Made by a program: the position numbers and the translations under genes. Below the pieces are notes generated by a model. The model made no database searches. It was not told where the DNA came from and was given only the letters and a program-made list of their open reading frames with translations. A stretch of DNA of 64,000 nt from Luteimonas vadosa (GTDB taxonomy: Bacteria; Pseudomonadota; Gammaproteobacteria; Xanthomonadales; Xanthomonadaceae): positions 1,206,273-1,270,272 of the forward strand of contig NZ_BAABJY010000002.1 in the NCBI RefSeq assembly GCF_039543545.1, read 5' to 3'. Position 1 is the stretch's first letter. The number at the start of each line of letters is the position of its first letter. Of the stretch, positions 42,358 to 51,649 are shown piece by piece.

Positions 42358-43557
42358 TCAGCGCAGTTCGGCGAAAAACTCCTGGATGCGTTGCAAGCCA
42401 GGCTGCAACTGCTCCGTCGGGCAGGTGTAGCTGATGCGCATCGATCGAGGTTCGCCGAAGGCCGACCCGGGGACGCAGGCCACGCCCTTGGCTTCCAGCA
42501 GTGCATTGCAGAAATCCACGTCGTCGTCGATGCGCTTGCCCTCGTGCGACTTCCCGAATGCGGCGCTGACATCCGGAAACGCATAGAACGCGCCCTGTGG
42601 CCTCGGGCACACGACGCCCGGAATCGCATCCAGCACGGCCATCACCTGGTCGCGCTTGGCCTGGAATTCCGCGTTCTTCGCGGTCGGCACGTCCTGCGGT
42701 CCCGACAGCGCGGCCACCGCCGCGGCGGTCACGATCTCGGGCAGGTTGGTGATGTGGTTGGAATTCATGGTGGTCACCGCCTTGGCGACGACCTCGGGCC
42801 CGGCCATCAACCCCACGCGCCAGCCCGGCATGCCGTAGGTCTTGGACAGCGAGTCGACGAAGACCACGCGGTCCCGCAGCTCGGGGCGGACGTGGACGAA
42901 GTTGTGGTAGCCGACGCCGTCGAAAACCATCCGGTTGTAGATGTCATCGGTGACGATCCAAGTGTCAGGATGCCTCGCGATGACGTCGGCCAGCGCGGCG
43001 ATCTCGTCGCGCGAATAGACCATGCCGGTCGGGTTGTTGGGATTGTTGAACAGGAAGAGCTTGGGCTTCCGGGCCAGGGCCGCATCGAGCTGCGCGGGCT
43101 TGAGCTTGTAATCCTGTTCCGGCGGGCAAGGCAGCAGCTGGATGTCGGCGTCGAGGATCTCGCCGATGTCCAGGTAGCTGGTCCAGTACGGCGTGGCGAA
43201 GGCGAAGCCATCGCCCTCGTCGAGCAGGACCTCGGCCAGGTTGTACAGGATGTGCTTGGCACCGATGCCGGCGGCGCAATTCGCGCGGGAATACCCTTCG
43301 AGGCCGATCGCGCCGATGTGCTGCAGGAACGCATCGAGCAGGGCATCGGCCCCTCGGTTGCTGCCGTATTGTCCCGAGTCGTGTTCAAGCGCAGCACGCG
43401 CCGCGGCATACACATGGTCGCCGGGCAGGAAGTTGGGCACGCCGATCGAGAAGCTGATGATGTCGCGGCCTTCGGCCTTGAGCTGCTTGGCCTTGTCGGC
43501 CACCATCATGATCGCGCTGGGCTTGGCACGACCCATGCGCTTGGCAAGCTGGGGCAT
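42358..43557 (-). CDS. Aspartate-type class I aminotransferase
   Basis: Encodes 399 residues. PLP-dependent aminotransferase of fold type I: NNPNNPTGMVYS for the cofactor phosphate region, VTDDIYNRMVFDG and the PLP lysine in VDSLSKTYGMPGWRVG. The subgroup (MPQLAKRMGRAKPSAIMMVADKAKQLKAEG start) matches the bacterial Ib aspartate aminotransferases, which may also use prephenate or aromatic substrates. The exact substrate is not determined. It lies 97 bases upstream of mdh and 115 bases downstream of ppiB on the same strand, consistent with an oxaloacetate/aspartate link. Confidence 0.9.
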   Translation of the reverse strand: MPQLAKRMGRAKPSAIMMVADKAKQLKAEGRDIISFSIGVPNFLPGDHVYAAARAALEHDSGQYGSNRGADALLDAFLQHIGAIGLEGYSRANCAAGIGAKHILYNLAEVLLDEGDGFAFATPYWTSYLDIGEILDADIQLLPCPPEQDYKLKPAQLDAALARKPKLFLFNNPNNPTGMVYSRDEIAALADVIARHPDTWIVTDDIYNRMVFDGVGYHNFVHVRPELRDRVVFVDSLSKTYGMPGWRVGLMAGPEVVAKAVTTMNSNHITNLPEIVTAAAVAALSGPQDVPTAKNAEFQAKRDQVMAVLDAIPGVVCPRPQGAFYAFPDVSAAFGKSHEGKRIDDDVDFCNALLEAKGVACVPGSAFGEPRSMRISYTCPTEQLQPGLQRIQEFFAELR

Positions 43558-43672
43558 CGCGGGAACCTCGGGGAGTGGGCGAGCGGGCCGTGCAGGCGCG
43601 CTGCAGCAGCCCGCAATTTTAGCATGGCGGGCCGGCGCCCTCCCCCGCTCGGGGATGGGCGCCGGAACCGGA

Positions 43673-44167
43673 TCAGGCAGCTATCACCTTGTTCCATTCG
43701 GCCACGCGATCGGCCTTCGCGGCCAGCGCGGCATCGGCATCGCCTTCGATCTTCACCGCCTTGATCGCGTCCCCCTGCTTGACCGCGTCGACCACCTCCA
43801 GTCCGTCGACGACCTTGCCGAACACGGTGTGCTTCCCGTCCAGCCAGGGCGTGGCCACGTGCGTGATGAAGAACTGGCTGCCGTTGGTATTCGGCCCGGC
43901 ATTGGCCATCGACAGCACGCCCCGCTCGTGGCGGACGCCGTTGTCGGTCTCGTCCTCGAACTTGTACCCGGGGCCGCCCGTGCCCGAGCCCTGCGGGCAT
44001 CCGCCCTGGACCATGAAATCGGGGATGACGCGATGGAAGTTGAGGCCGTCGTAGAAACCGCGCCGGGCGAGGTTGACGAAGTTGGCTACCGTCAGCGGGG
44101 CCTTCTCGGGATACAGCTCGACCTTGATCGGGCCGCGGTCGGTATCGAACAGGGCATGCAGGGACAT
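43673..44167 (-). CDS. ppiB: Peptidyl-prolyl cis-trans isomerase, cyclophilin type
   Basis: Encodes 164 residues. Cytoplasmic cyclophilin without signal peptide. The catalytic region includes DGLNFHRVIPDFMVQGGCPQG, FEDETDNGVRHERGVLSMANAGPNTNGSQFFIT and the terminal HTVFGKVVDGLEVVD. It speeds folding at proline bonds. The ATG at 44167 has an AAGGAAAC site. It is divergent from typA with a 333-base spacer, so it has its own promoter. Confidence 0.95.
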   Translation of the reverse strand: MSLHALFDTDRGPIKVELYPEKAPLTVANFVNLARRGFYDGLNFHRVIPDFMVQGGCPQGSGTGGPGYKFEDETDNGVRHERGVLSMANAGPNTNGSQFFITHVATPWLDGKHTVFGKVVDGLEVVDAVKQGDAIKAVKIEGDADAALAAKADRVAEWNKVIAA

Positions 44168-44500
44168 GAGGTTTCCTTGATTGGTCCGGGAGGGGTCGGG
44201 GATTGGTTTGAGGCTGGTTCGAAGAAGCGGTGGAGCAAGTCGTCGGGGCCGACGCTGAACGGCGGCGGGCCTTAGCCAGTGACCACGGGGACACGAGCCG
44301 GCCGGGGATCCGGGCCACCGTAGCCCAACGCACCGCCTGGTGGTGGACCGGGCAGATCCGGCGTCCTCCTTCGGACCGTTGCGCGGCCGGGGTCACGGTT
44401 CAGGTCCTGGCGGTTTGTCCGGGTTCCGGGGCCGCCGACCGACTATAATACCCGGCTCCCTTCCCTACCCTGCCTGCGCGGCTCCACGGCGCCCTTCCGC
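44168..44500. other. Divergent intergenic region (ppiB / typA)
   Basis: No gene is seen. The region must hold promoters for both flanking genes. The only clear element is a perfect TATAAT at 44444-44449 for typA. Short polar open frames here lack homology and ribosome binding sites. Confidence 0.6.
44444..44449 (+). promoter_or_regulatory. -10 element of typA
   Basis: TATAAT in otherwise GC-rich sequence, about 52 bases before the start codon. A TTGTCC occurs 24 bases upstream, too far to be a normal -35. Confidence 0.55.
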
Positions 44501-46342
44501 ATGTCCAATCCCATGTCCATCGAACACCTCCGCAACATCGCCATCGTCGCCCACGTCGACCACGGCAAGACCACCCTGGTCGACTGCCTGCTGAAGCAAT
44601 CGGGCACGTTCAGCGATCGCGCGGTCATCGCCGAACGGGTGATGGACAGCAACGACCAGGAAAAGGAACGCGGCATCACCATCCTGTCTAAGAACACGGC
44701 CATCAATTGGCAGGGCAACCGCATCAACATCGTCGACACCCCCGGCCACGCCGACTTCGGCGGAGAGGTCGAGCGCGTGCTGTCGATGGTCGATTCCGTG
44801 CTGATCCTGGTCGATGCCATGGACGGCCCCATGCCGCAGACGCGCTTCGTCACCCAGAAGGCGTTCGCGATGGGCTTCAAGCCGATCGTCGTCGTCAACA
44901 AGATCGACCGCCCGGGCGCCCGACCGGACTGGGTCATCGACCAGGTGTTCGACCTGTTCGACAAGCTCGGCGCCACCAACGAGCAACTCGATTTCCCGAT
45001 CGTCTACGCATCTGCGCTGCACGGATACGCCAGCCTGGACGACAGCGCCCGCGAGGGCGACATGACCCCGCTCTACGAAGCGATCATGAAGCACGTGTCG
45101 CCGCCGGACGTGGACCGCGACGGCGCCTTCCAGATGCGCGTCAGCCAACTCGACTACAGCAACTTCGTCGGCTTGATCGGCGTGGGCCGCATCCAGCGCG
45201 GCAAGGTCCGCACCAACATGCCGGTCAGCGTCGTCGACCGGGAGGGCAAGAAGCGTCAGGGCAAAGTGTTGCAGGTGCTGGGCTTCCTCGGGCTGGAGCG
45301 GATCGAGGTGGAAGAAGCCGTGGCGGGGGACATCGTCGCAATTTCCGGCGTATCGGATCTCAGCATCTCGGACACCATCTGCGCGCTCGACACGCCCGAG
45401 GCGCTGCCCGCCCTGACGGTGGACGAGCCCACGATCAGCATGACCTTCCAGGTCAACAACTCGCCGTTCGCCGGCAGCAAGGAACACAGCGGCGGCAAGT
45501 TCATCACCAGTCGCCAGCTGCGCGAGCGGCTGGAACGCGAGGTCCTGCACAACGTCGCGCTGAAGGTGGAGGAAGGCTCCGACCCGGACAAGTTCCTGGT
45601 CTCGGGTCGTGGCGAACTCCACCTGTCGGTGCTGATCGAGACCATGCGCCGTGAAGGCTTCGAACTGGCGGTGTCGCGCCCCGAGGTCATCATCAAGGAG
45701 ATCGACGGCCAGCTGATGGAGCCGATCGAACAGCTGGTGGTCGACGTCGAGGACCAGCACCAGGGCGGCGTCATGGAGAAGCTCGGCACCCGCAAGGCCC
45801 AGCTGCAGAACATGGAGTCCGACGGCAAGGGGCGCGTGCGCCTGGACTACATGATCCCGGCGCGGGGCCTAATCGGATTCCAGAACGAATTCCGCACGCT
45901 GACCCAGGGCTCCGGGCTCCTGTTCCACGTCTTCGACCATTACGGCCCGAAGGAAACCGGCGCGATCGCCAAGCGATCCAATGGCGTCATGATCGCCAAC
46001 GCCGCCGGCACCACGCCCGCCTATTCGCTCGGGCCGCTGGAGGATCGCGGCAAGCTGTTCGCCGCCGAAGGCGACAACGTCTACGAGGGCCAGCTGGTCG
46101 GCATCCACTCCAAGGACAACGACCTCACGGTCAACGTGATCAAGCCCAAGCCGCTGACCAACGTGCGCGCCTCGGGCAAGGACGACGCGATCAAGCTGAC
46201 GCCGGCGATCAAGTACACGCTGGAACAGGCGCTGGATTTCATCGAGGACGATGAACTGGTCGAGGTGACGCCAAAGGAAATCCGCCTGCGCAAGAAGTTC
46301 CTGACGGAGAGCGATCGCAAGCGCGCCTCCCGCGCGGCCTGA
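44501..46342 (+). CDS. typA: Ribosome-associated GTPase TypA/BipA
   Basis: Encodes 613 residues (609 from the second ATG at 44513, MSIEHLRN, which is closer to the family start). Translational GTPase involved in ribosome assembly and stress and cold adaptation. G motifs: AHVDHGKTT, RGITILSKN (switch I), VDTPGHADFGG and NKIDRPGARPDW, then EF-G-like domains II, III and V and the BipA-specific C-terminal domain (RGLIGFQNEFRTLTQGSGL, SNGVMIANAAG). No strong ribosome binding site is seen at either ATG. The TATAAT at 44444 probably drives it. Confidence 0.95.
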   Translation: MSNPMSIEHLRNIAIVAHVDHGKTTLVDCLLKQSGTFSDRAVIAERVMDSNDQEKERGITILSKNTAINWQGNRINIVDTPGHADFGGEVERVLSMVDSVLILVDAMDGPMPQTRFVTQKAFAMGFKPIVVVNKIDRPGARPDWVIDQVFDLFDKLGATNEQLDFPIVYASALHGYASLDDSAREGDMTPLYEAIMKHVSPPDVDRDGAFQMRVSQLDYSNFVGLIGVGRIQRGKVRTNMPVSVVDREGKKRQGKVLQVLGFLGLERIEVEEAVAGDIVAISGVSDLSISDTICALDTPEALPALTVDEPTISMTFQVNNSPFAGSKEHSGGKFITSRQLRERLEREVLHNVALKVEEGSDPDKFLVSGRGELHLSVLIETMRREGFELAVSRPEVIIKEIDGQLMEPIEQLVVDVEDQHQGGVMEKLGTRKAQLQNMESDGKGRVRLDYMIPARGLIGFQNEFRTLTQGSGLLFHVFDHYGPKETGAIAKRSNGVMIANAAGTTPAYSLGPLEDRGKLFAAEGDNVYEGQLVGIHSKDNDLTVNVIKPKPLTNVRASGKDDAIKLTPAIKYTLEQALDFIEDDELVEVTPKEIRLRKKFLTESDRKRASRAA

Positions 46343-46874
46343 TCCATCCGTCGGCACCTCGGGCGGAAGGTCCGGGCGGCTAGTTCCAGGCCCCGCAGGC
46401 ACCACGCATCCGCAGTGCGCCGGCTGCACACGCGCACCGCGGCCTGCATTTCATAGCCATAGTGGCGATCAAGGGCGCATTGGCGAGCATCGCCGCCAGC
46501 GACGTGGAATCGATCTGACCGTTGGCGCGGCAGCGATGCATGCAGGCACTGATCGAGCGTTTCCAGTTCGAACCGCGGCCCCGCTGGGCTCGCCTGGTCG
46601 CTGGATGCGATCAATCCCGGCTCGATCCACAGGGCTGCCGCCGTCTTCTTCGTCGCCCATGGCCTGCCGCATCTAGTCGGAGCCTGGGGCGATTGGCGCG
46701 CCAGGGCCTGGCCGTCCTGGCTTGGCTGCAGCGCGGTCTGGATCGACCTGCCGTTCGAAGCACACGCTGTCGCGGCGCACCCAGATGCCTGTCTTCCGCA
46801 GTGCCGTCGAGCAACGCGATCGTGACCTGCAACCTGGCGTGCGACATCGCCAGGTGCAGCGACTGACGGCCTTC
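46343..46874. other. Long gap between convergent typA and DAHP synthase genes
   Basis: No gene can be supported in these 532 bases. Open frames exist on both strands, but none has a plausible start, homology that I recognise, or consistent codon use. No T-rich terminator hairpin is seen after typA. The length and slightly lower GC than the flanking genes would fit a decayed gene. Confidence 0.5.
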
Positions 46875-48269
46875 TCAGGTCGCCGCCGGCGCCGCCAGCT
46901 GTGCCTGCTTGCGCACGATCGACATCGCGATCTCCAGCGCCTGCTCGTAGTTCAGCCGCGGATCGACCGTGGACCTGTAGGCGCGCTCCAGGTCGGTGTC
47001 GGTCAATTCGCGCGCGCCGCCGGTGCATTCGGTGACGTCTTCGCCCGTCAGTTCCAGGTGCACGCCACCCAGCCGGGTGCCTGCCGCCGCGTGCAGCTCG
47101 AACGCCTGCTCGATCTCGCTGCGGATGTTGTCGAAGCGCCGGGTCTTGTAGCCGTTGCTGGTCGACTCGGTGTTGCCGTGCATGGGGTCGCATATCCACA
47201 GCACGCGCCGGCCCTCGCGCCTGATCGCGTCCAGCAGCGGCGGCAGTGCCCCGGACACGTGCGCGGCACCCATGCGATGGACCAGCGTCATCCGACCGGG
47301 TTCATCGTCCGGATTCAGCATGTCGACCAGCCGGAGCACCTCGTCCGGCTTGGCGGAAGGACCGATCTTGACCGCGACGGGATTGCGGATGCCGCGGAAA
47401 TACTCCGCATGCGCGCCCTCCGGCGCCGCCGTGCGCATGCCGATCCACGGGAAATGGGTGCTCAGGTTGAACCAGCCCCATTGCCGCGGAACCTGGCGCG
47501 TCAGCGCCTCTTCGTAAGGAAGCAGAAGCGCTTCGTGCGCCGTGTAGAAATCGACCCGGTTGAGGTTGTGCACCTCGGAGCCGGAGAGCGTCTCCATGAA
47601 CCGGACCGCGTCGCCGATGCCCGCGACCATGCGGTGGTATTCGTCAGCCAGCGGCGAGTGCGTGACCCAGCCCAGGTCCCAGTACTCGGGGTGGTGGAGG
47701 TCGGCGAATCCGCCATCGATCAAAGAGCGGACGAAGTTCATGGTCATCGCGGAGCGTGCATGCGCCTTGACCATGCGGCGCGGATCGGGGATCCGGGCTT
47801 CGGGGGTGAACTCGGGGCCGTTGACCATGTCGCCGCGGTAACTCGGCAGCGTGCAGCCATCGCGCGTTTCGGTGTCTGCGGAGCGAGGCTTGGCGTACTG
47901 GCCAGCGAAGCGCCCGACGCGCACGACCGGCAGACGCATGCCATGCACCAGCACCAGGCTCATTTGCAGCAGGACCTTGAGCCGGTTCGAGATCAGTTCC
48001 GAGCTGCAGTCGCTGAAGCTCTCGGCGCAATCGCCGCCCTGCAACACGAAGCGCTGGCCCTCCTGGGCCTCGGCCAGCTGCTGCTTGAGTGCCAGGATTT
48101 CCCAGGACGTCACCAGCGGAGGGAGCGCCTGAAGCTCATGCTGCACGCCCGCAAGCGCATCGGCATCCGGATAGACCGGCAACTGCAGCGCCTTGCGCGC
48201 GCGCCAGCTGTCCGGCCGCCAGTCGGTCGGCAGGGACACTCGTCGCGGGGAGGCGTCGTGCTTGTGCAT
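46875..48269 (-). CDS. 3-deoxy-7-phosphoheptulonate synthase, class II
   Basis: Encodes 464 residues. First step of aromatic amino-acid synthesis, joining PEP and erythrose 4-phosphate. Class II (plant/mycobacterial type) marks: QGGDCAESFSDCSSELISNRLKVLLQMS, VGRFAGQYAKPRS, RGDMVNGPEFTPEARIPDP, WICDPMHGNTESTSNGYKTR and GGVHLELTGEDVTECTGG. The ATG at 48269 (MHKHDASPRRVSLPTDWRPDSW) gives the standard length. Class II synthases are usual in Xanthomonas. Regulation by aromatic amino acids or the degree of feedback control cannot be read from sequence. dsbB lies upstream with the same orientation. Confidence 0.95.
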   Translation of the reverse strand: MHKHDASPRRVSLPTDWRPDSWRARKALQLPVYPDADALAGVQHELQALPPLVTSWEILALKQQLAEAQEGQRFVLQGGDCAESFSDCSSELISNRLKVLLQMSLVLVHGMRLPVVRVGRFAGQYAKPRSADTETRDGCTLPSYRGDMVNGPEFTPEARIPDPRRMVKAHARSAMTMNFVRSLIDGGFADLHHPEYWDLGWVTHSPLADEYHRMVAGIGDAVRFMETLSGSEVHNLNRVDFYTAHEALLLPYEEALTRQVPRQWGWFNLSTHFPWIGMRTAAPEGAHAEYFRGIRNPVAVKIGPSAKPDEVLRLVDMLNPDDEPGRMTLVHRMGAAHVSGALPPLLDAIRREGRRVLWICDPMHGNTESTSNGYKTRRFDNIRSEIEQAFELHAAAGTRLGGVHLELTGEDVTECTGGARELTDTDLERAYRSTVDPRLNYEQALEIAMSIVRKQAQLAAPAAT

Positions 48270-48339
48270 GGTCGTTTGTTGGCTCGTGTCGCGAGCACCC
48301 ATCATCGGCCGGATGACTGCCCGCCGCAATGAAAAGGGT

Positions 48340-48852
48340 TCAGCTCGTCCGGCGGCCGCGGAATCCGGCGTGCAGCGCGAGTCCGCCAAGCACCACGAAC
48401 CAGATGAGGCTCCAGGCAGGCATCGACAGGCCCAGGAACGTCCAGTCGATGTTGCCGCAATCGCCGCTGCCGGTCAGCACGCGACGGATGACGTTTGTCG
48501 TCGACATGGTTTCGCGCATGAACTCCAGCGGCGGCCCGCAACCCGGGATCGGCGGAGGATTGAGCTGCAGCCACACGTGGCGGCCCGCGATTCCCATGCC
48601 GACGGCGGCCGCAACGAACGCGAGAATTCCGTAGAGCCGACGGCCCGTCGCTCCCCGCGGCGCATGCAATCCCGCGACCAGGAACACGACCGCGAGCGCG
48701 GCGAAGGCGAGTCGCTGGAAGATGCACAACGGGCACGGCTCCAGGCCCATCTGCAACTGGGTGTAGACCGCGAAGCCGAGCAAGCCGGCGCAGGCCAGAA
48801 AGCCGGCCAGGCATTGCTCGCGGAACGTCCATTGCAGCGGGTTGATCGTCAT
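48340..48852 (-). CDS. dsbB: Disulfide bond formation protein DsbB
   Basis: Encodes 170 residues. Four-helix inner-membrane protein that reoxidises DsbA and passes electrons to quinone. The first redox pair is CPLC (MGLEPCPLCIFQRLAF) and the second pair is the two cysteines in PIPGCGPPLEFM and GSGDCGNIDW; both face the periplasm. The arginine after CPLCxxQR, which contacts quinone, is kept. The ATG at 48852 is the family start. It lies directly after the rplQ terminator, on the same strand. Confidence 0.93.
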   Translation of the reverse strand: MTINPLQWTFREQCLAGFLACAGLLGFAVYTQLQMGLEPCPLCIFQRLAFAALAVVFLVAGLHAPRGATGRRLYGILAFVAAAVGMGIAGRHVWLQLNPPPIPGCGPPLEFMRETMSTTNVIRRVLTGSGDCGNIDWTFLGLSMPAWSLIWFVVLGGLALHAGFRGRRTS

Positions 48853-48912
48853 CGTTGGACCTGGGTTCCGGACCCGGTGTGTGCTTCGCCGGGCAACCGG
48901 CGGCTACCATAG

Positions 48913-48937
48913 CAAAACCCCGGCACGGGGCCGGGGT
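48913..48937 (-). terminator. Terminator at the end of the ribosomal-protein cluster
   Basis: An 8-bp stem (48917-48924 with 48930-48937, loop of five) followed on the minus strand by TTTT, 24 bases after the rplQ stop. Confidence 0.75.
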
Positions 48938-48960
48938 CTTGGCTGACAGGGTTGGCTGGG

Positions 48961-49335
48961 TTACTCCGCCGCCGCTTCCGGACGGTCGACAAGCTCGACG
49001 TATGCCATTGGCGCATTGTCGCCGTCGCGGAAACCGCACTTGAGGATGCGCAGGTAGCCACCCGGTCGCTCGCGGTAACGCGGACCCAGCTCGACGAACA
49101 GCTTGCCCACCGCCTCCTTGTCGCGCAGGCGCGAGAAGGCAAGGCGGCGGTTGGCGACGCCGTCACGCTTGGACATGGTGATCAGCGGCTCGGCGACCCG
49201 GCGCAATTCCTTGGCCTTGGGCAGCGTGGTCTTGATCAGCCCGTGCTTGAACAGCGACGCGGCCATGTTGCTGAACATGGCGGCGCGGTGGGCGCTGGTG
49301 CGGCTGAATTTGCGTCCTGATTTCTGGTGGCGCAT
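48961..49335 (-). CDS. rplQ: 50S ribosomal protein L17
   Basis: Encodes 124 residues (the C-terminal tail is rich in Glu/Ala). Begins MRHQKSGRKFSRTSAHRAAMFSNMA, the conserved L17 start; TLPKAKELRRVAEPLIT follows. L17 binds near the peptide-exit tunnel of the 50S subunit. Last gene of the alpha operon, 99 bases after rpoA, and followed by a clear intrinsic terminator that ends the whole superoperon. Confidence 0.97.
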   Translation of the reverse strand: MRHQKSGRKFSRTSAHRAAMFSNMAASLFKHGLIKTTLPKAKELRRVAEPLITMSKRDGVANRRLAFSRLRDKEAVGKLFVELGPRYRERPGGYLRILKCGFRDGDNAPMAYVELVDRPEAAAE

Positions 49336-49434
49336 GACTACATCCTCGTTGGTTGGCGCTTTGCGCCTTCTTGCTTCGCGTAGGTTCGGCTGGTCCCAGC
49401 CGCTCGCGGCGGACCGCCGCGCCTACACGGGTTC

Positions 49435-50433
49435 TTATCCGAGCATTCCGTGCGAGGAAACCCCGGCCGGCGGCCAGTTCTCCAGCTTCATGCCGAGGGC
49501 AAGGCCGCGCTGGGCCAGCACTTCCTTGATCTCGGTGAGCGACTTCTTGCCCAGGTTCGGCGTCTTGAGCAGCTCGACCTCGGTCTTCTGGATCAGGTCG
49601 CCGATGTAGTAGATGCTCTCCGCCTTGAGGCAGTTGGCCGAGCGCACGGTCAGTTCGAGGTCGTCGATCGGACGCAGCAGCACCGGGTCGACGCCGGCGG
49701 CTGCGGGCTTGGACGCACCGCGATCGCGATGGGTGAAGTCGCCGAACACGCTGAGCTGGTCGGTGAGGATGTCGGCGGCGGTGCGCACGGCTTCCTCGGC
49801 ATCGATTGTGCCGTTGGTCTCGATGTCGAGCACCAGCTTGTCCAGGTCGGTGCGCTGCTCGACGCGCGCAGCGTCGACTTCATAGGCCACGCGGCGAACC
49901 GGCGAGAACGAAGCGTCCAGCATCAGCCGGCCGATGGCATGCGTTTCCTCGTCGGGGTGGCGTCGGGCGGCGGCGGGCTGGTAGCCGAAACCGCGCTCGA
50001 TCTTCAGGCGCATGCTGATCGAAGCCTCCTTGGTCAGGTGGCAGATCACATGCTCGCCGTTGAGGATCTCGACGTTGTGGTCGGTCTTGATGTCGGCGGC
50101 CGTGACAACGCCCGGGCCGGACTTGTCGAGGGTCAGCGTCGAGCTGTCCCCGGTCCCCATGCGGATGGCGACGTCCTTGAGGTTGAGCAACACTTCCAGC
50201 ACATCTTCCTGCAGGCCCTCGATGGTGCTGTACTCGTGCAGCACGCCATCGATCTCGACCTCGGTGATCGCATAGCCCGGGATCGACGACAGCAGCACCC
50301 GGCGCAAGGCGTTGCCGAGGGTATGGCCGTAGCCGCGCTCGAGCGGCTCGATCACGACCTTGGCGCGATTGCCCGCGAGGCGTTCGATCTGGGGGCCGCG
50401 CGGACGCAGCACTTGGTTGGCGGTAACCGTCAT
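49435..50433 (-). CDS. rpoA: DNA-directed RNA polymerase alpha subunit
   Basis: Encodes 332 residues. The N-terminal dimerisation domain (VVIEPLERGYGHTLGNALRRVLLSSIPG) nucleates core assembly; the C-terminal domain (DDLELTVRSANCLKAESIYYIGDLIQKTEVELLKTPNLGKKSLTEIKEVL) binds UP elements and activators. All conserved positions are present. It lies between rpsD and rplQ, its standard place. Start at 50433 (MTVTANQVLRPRGPQIERL) is the Xanthomonas form. Confidence 0.98.
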   Translation of the reverse strand: MTVTANQVLRPRGPQIERLAGNRAKVVIEPLERGYGHTLGNALRRVLLSSIPGYAITEVEIDGVLHEYSTIEGLQEDVLEVLLNLKDVAIRMGTGDSSTLTLDKSGPGVVTAADIKTDHNVEILNGEHVICHLTKEASISMRLKIERGFGYQPAAARRHPDEETHAIGRLMLDASFSPVRRVAYEVDAARVEQRTDLDKLVLDIETNGTIDAEEAVRTAADILTDQLSVFGDFTHRDRGASKPAAAGVDPVLLRPIDDLELTVRSANCLKAESIYYIGDLIQKTEVELLKTPNLGKKSLTEIKEVLAQRGLALGMKLENWPPAGVSSHGMLG

Positions 50434-50597
50434 TGTGAAGCTTCTCCTGCAAATACCGCCGCGAACGGATCGGGGCGGTTTGAGCTTTTGGAGCCCCCTT
50501 GGGTCAGGGGGCGGCCGATTCGATCACGAGCCGGCCAGGGTTGTGGGGGTATGCCTCATGCATCCGAAGCGGCAGGCCGTCTGGGCCCGCCGAATCA

Positions 50598-51233
50598 TCA
50601 CTTGGAATACAACTCGACGATCAGTGCTTCGTTGATGTCAGTGGGCAGGTCGGCGCGTTCCGGGACCGTCTTGAAAACGCCGCTGAACTGCTTGGCGTCG
50701 ACTTCCACCCACGAGGGGGAGAGGTCCATGGTCGAGGAGACGTTCAGCGCCTCGGAGACACGAAGCTGCTTTTGCGCCTTCTCGGACAATGCGATCGCAT
50801 CGCCGGCCTTGACCTGGTAGGACGGCAGGTTGACGCGCTGTCCGTTGACGGTCACGCCACGGTGCGACACCAGCTGGCGCGCGGCCGGGCGGGTGACCGC
50901 GAAGCCCATGCGGTAGACGACGTTGTCCAGCCGCGTCTCGAGGAGCTGGAGCAGGTTCTCGCCGGTGTTGCCCTTCTTGGTCGAGGCCTTCTTGTAGTAA
51001 TTGCGGAACTGGCGCTCGAGGAGGCCGTAGATGCGCTTGACCTTCTGCTTCTCGCGCAGCTGGACCGCGTAGTCCGACAGCTTGCTGCGGCGAGCGCCGG
51101 TGCCGGCGCCGTGCTGGCCGGGTTTCTGCTCGAGCTTGCACTTGGAATCAAGCGCCCGCGTCGGGCTCTTGAGCGACAGGTCTGCGCCTTCGCGGCGGGC
51201 GAGCTTGCAGGTGGGACCGATATAACGAGCCAT
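50598..51233 (-). CDS. rpsD: 30S ribosomal protein S4
   Basis: Encodes 211 residues. Primary 16S rRNA binder and, in gammaproteobacteria, the autogenous repressor of the alpha operon by binding the operon leader. Start MARYIGPTCKLARREGADL and S4 RNA-binding segment LVSHRGVTVNGQRVN are conserved. Only two of the four cysteines of zinc-type S4 remain, so this is the zinc-independent form. The hairpin upstream of rpsM may be its leader target. Confidence 0.97.
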   Translation of the reverse strand: MARYIGPTCKLARREGADLSLKSPTRALDSKCKLEQKPGQHGAGTGARRSKLSDYAVQLREKQKVKRIYGLLERQFRNYYKKASTKKGNTGENLLQLLETRLDNVVYRMGFAVTRPAARQLVSHRGVTVNGQRVNLPSYQVKAGDAIALSEKAQKQLRVSEALNVSSTMDLSPSWVEVDAKQFSGVFKTVPERADLPTDINEALIVELYSK

Positions 51234-51247
51234 CTCTTCTCAGCTCC

Positions 51248-51640
51248 TCAGACGCGACGCTTTTTGGGGGGGCGACAACCGTTGTGCGGAATCGGCGTCA
51301 CGTCGATGATGTTGGTGATCTTGTAGCCGACGTTGTTGAGCGAACGAACGGCCGATTCGCGCCCGGGGCCCGGGCCCTTGATGCGCACTTCCAGCGACTT
51401 CACGCCGTAGTCGAGCGCGGCCTTGCCGGCCTTCTCGGCGGCGACCTGGGCCGCGAACGGGGTCGACTTGCGCGAGCCGCGGAAGCCCGCGCCACCGGAA
51501 GTCGCCCACGAGAGCGCATTGCCCTGGCGGTCGGTGATGGTGATGATCGTGTTGTTGAACGAAGCGTGGACGTGCGCGATGCCATCGGTAATGACGCGCT
51601 TGATCTTCTTCTTCGGTTTGGCGGCTGCCGGCTTGGCCAT
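51248..51640 (-). CDS. rpsK: 30S ribosomal protein S11
   Basis: Encodes 130 residues. Platform protein of the 30S subunit near the Shine-Dalgarno helix. VHASFNNTIITITDRQGNALSW is the conserved core and the C-terminus ends GCRPPKKRRV, standard for S11. Start MAKPAAAKPKKKIKR is slightly longer in basic residues than in E. coli. Spacing to rpsM is 9 bases and to rpsD 14 bases. Confidence 0.97.
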   Translation of the reverse strand: MAKPAAAKPKKKIKRVITDGIAHVHASFNNTIITITDRQGNALSWATSGGAGFRGSRKSTPFAAQVAAEKAGKAALDYGVKSLEVRIKGPGPGRESAVRSLNNVGYKITNIIDVTPIPHNGCRPPKKRRV

Positions 51641-51649
51641 GACTGTTCC

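Noticed and set aside
46560..46590. GTTCGAACC-like motif suggesting a tRNA T-arm
   Set aside because: No acceptor, D or anticodon stems can be built around it.
46522..46866. Plus-strand open frame in the typA-DAHP synthase gap
   Set aside because: Arg/Cys/Pro-rich translation with no ribosome site and no recognisable domain.
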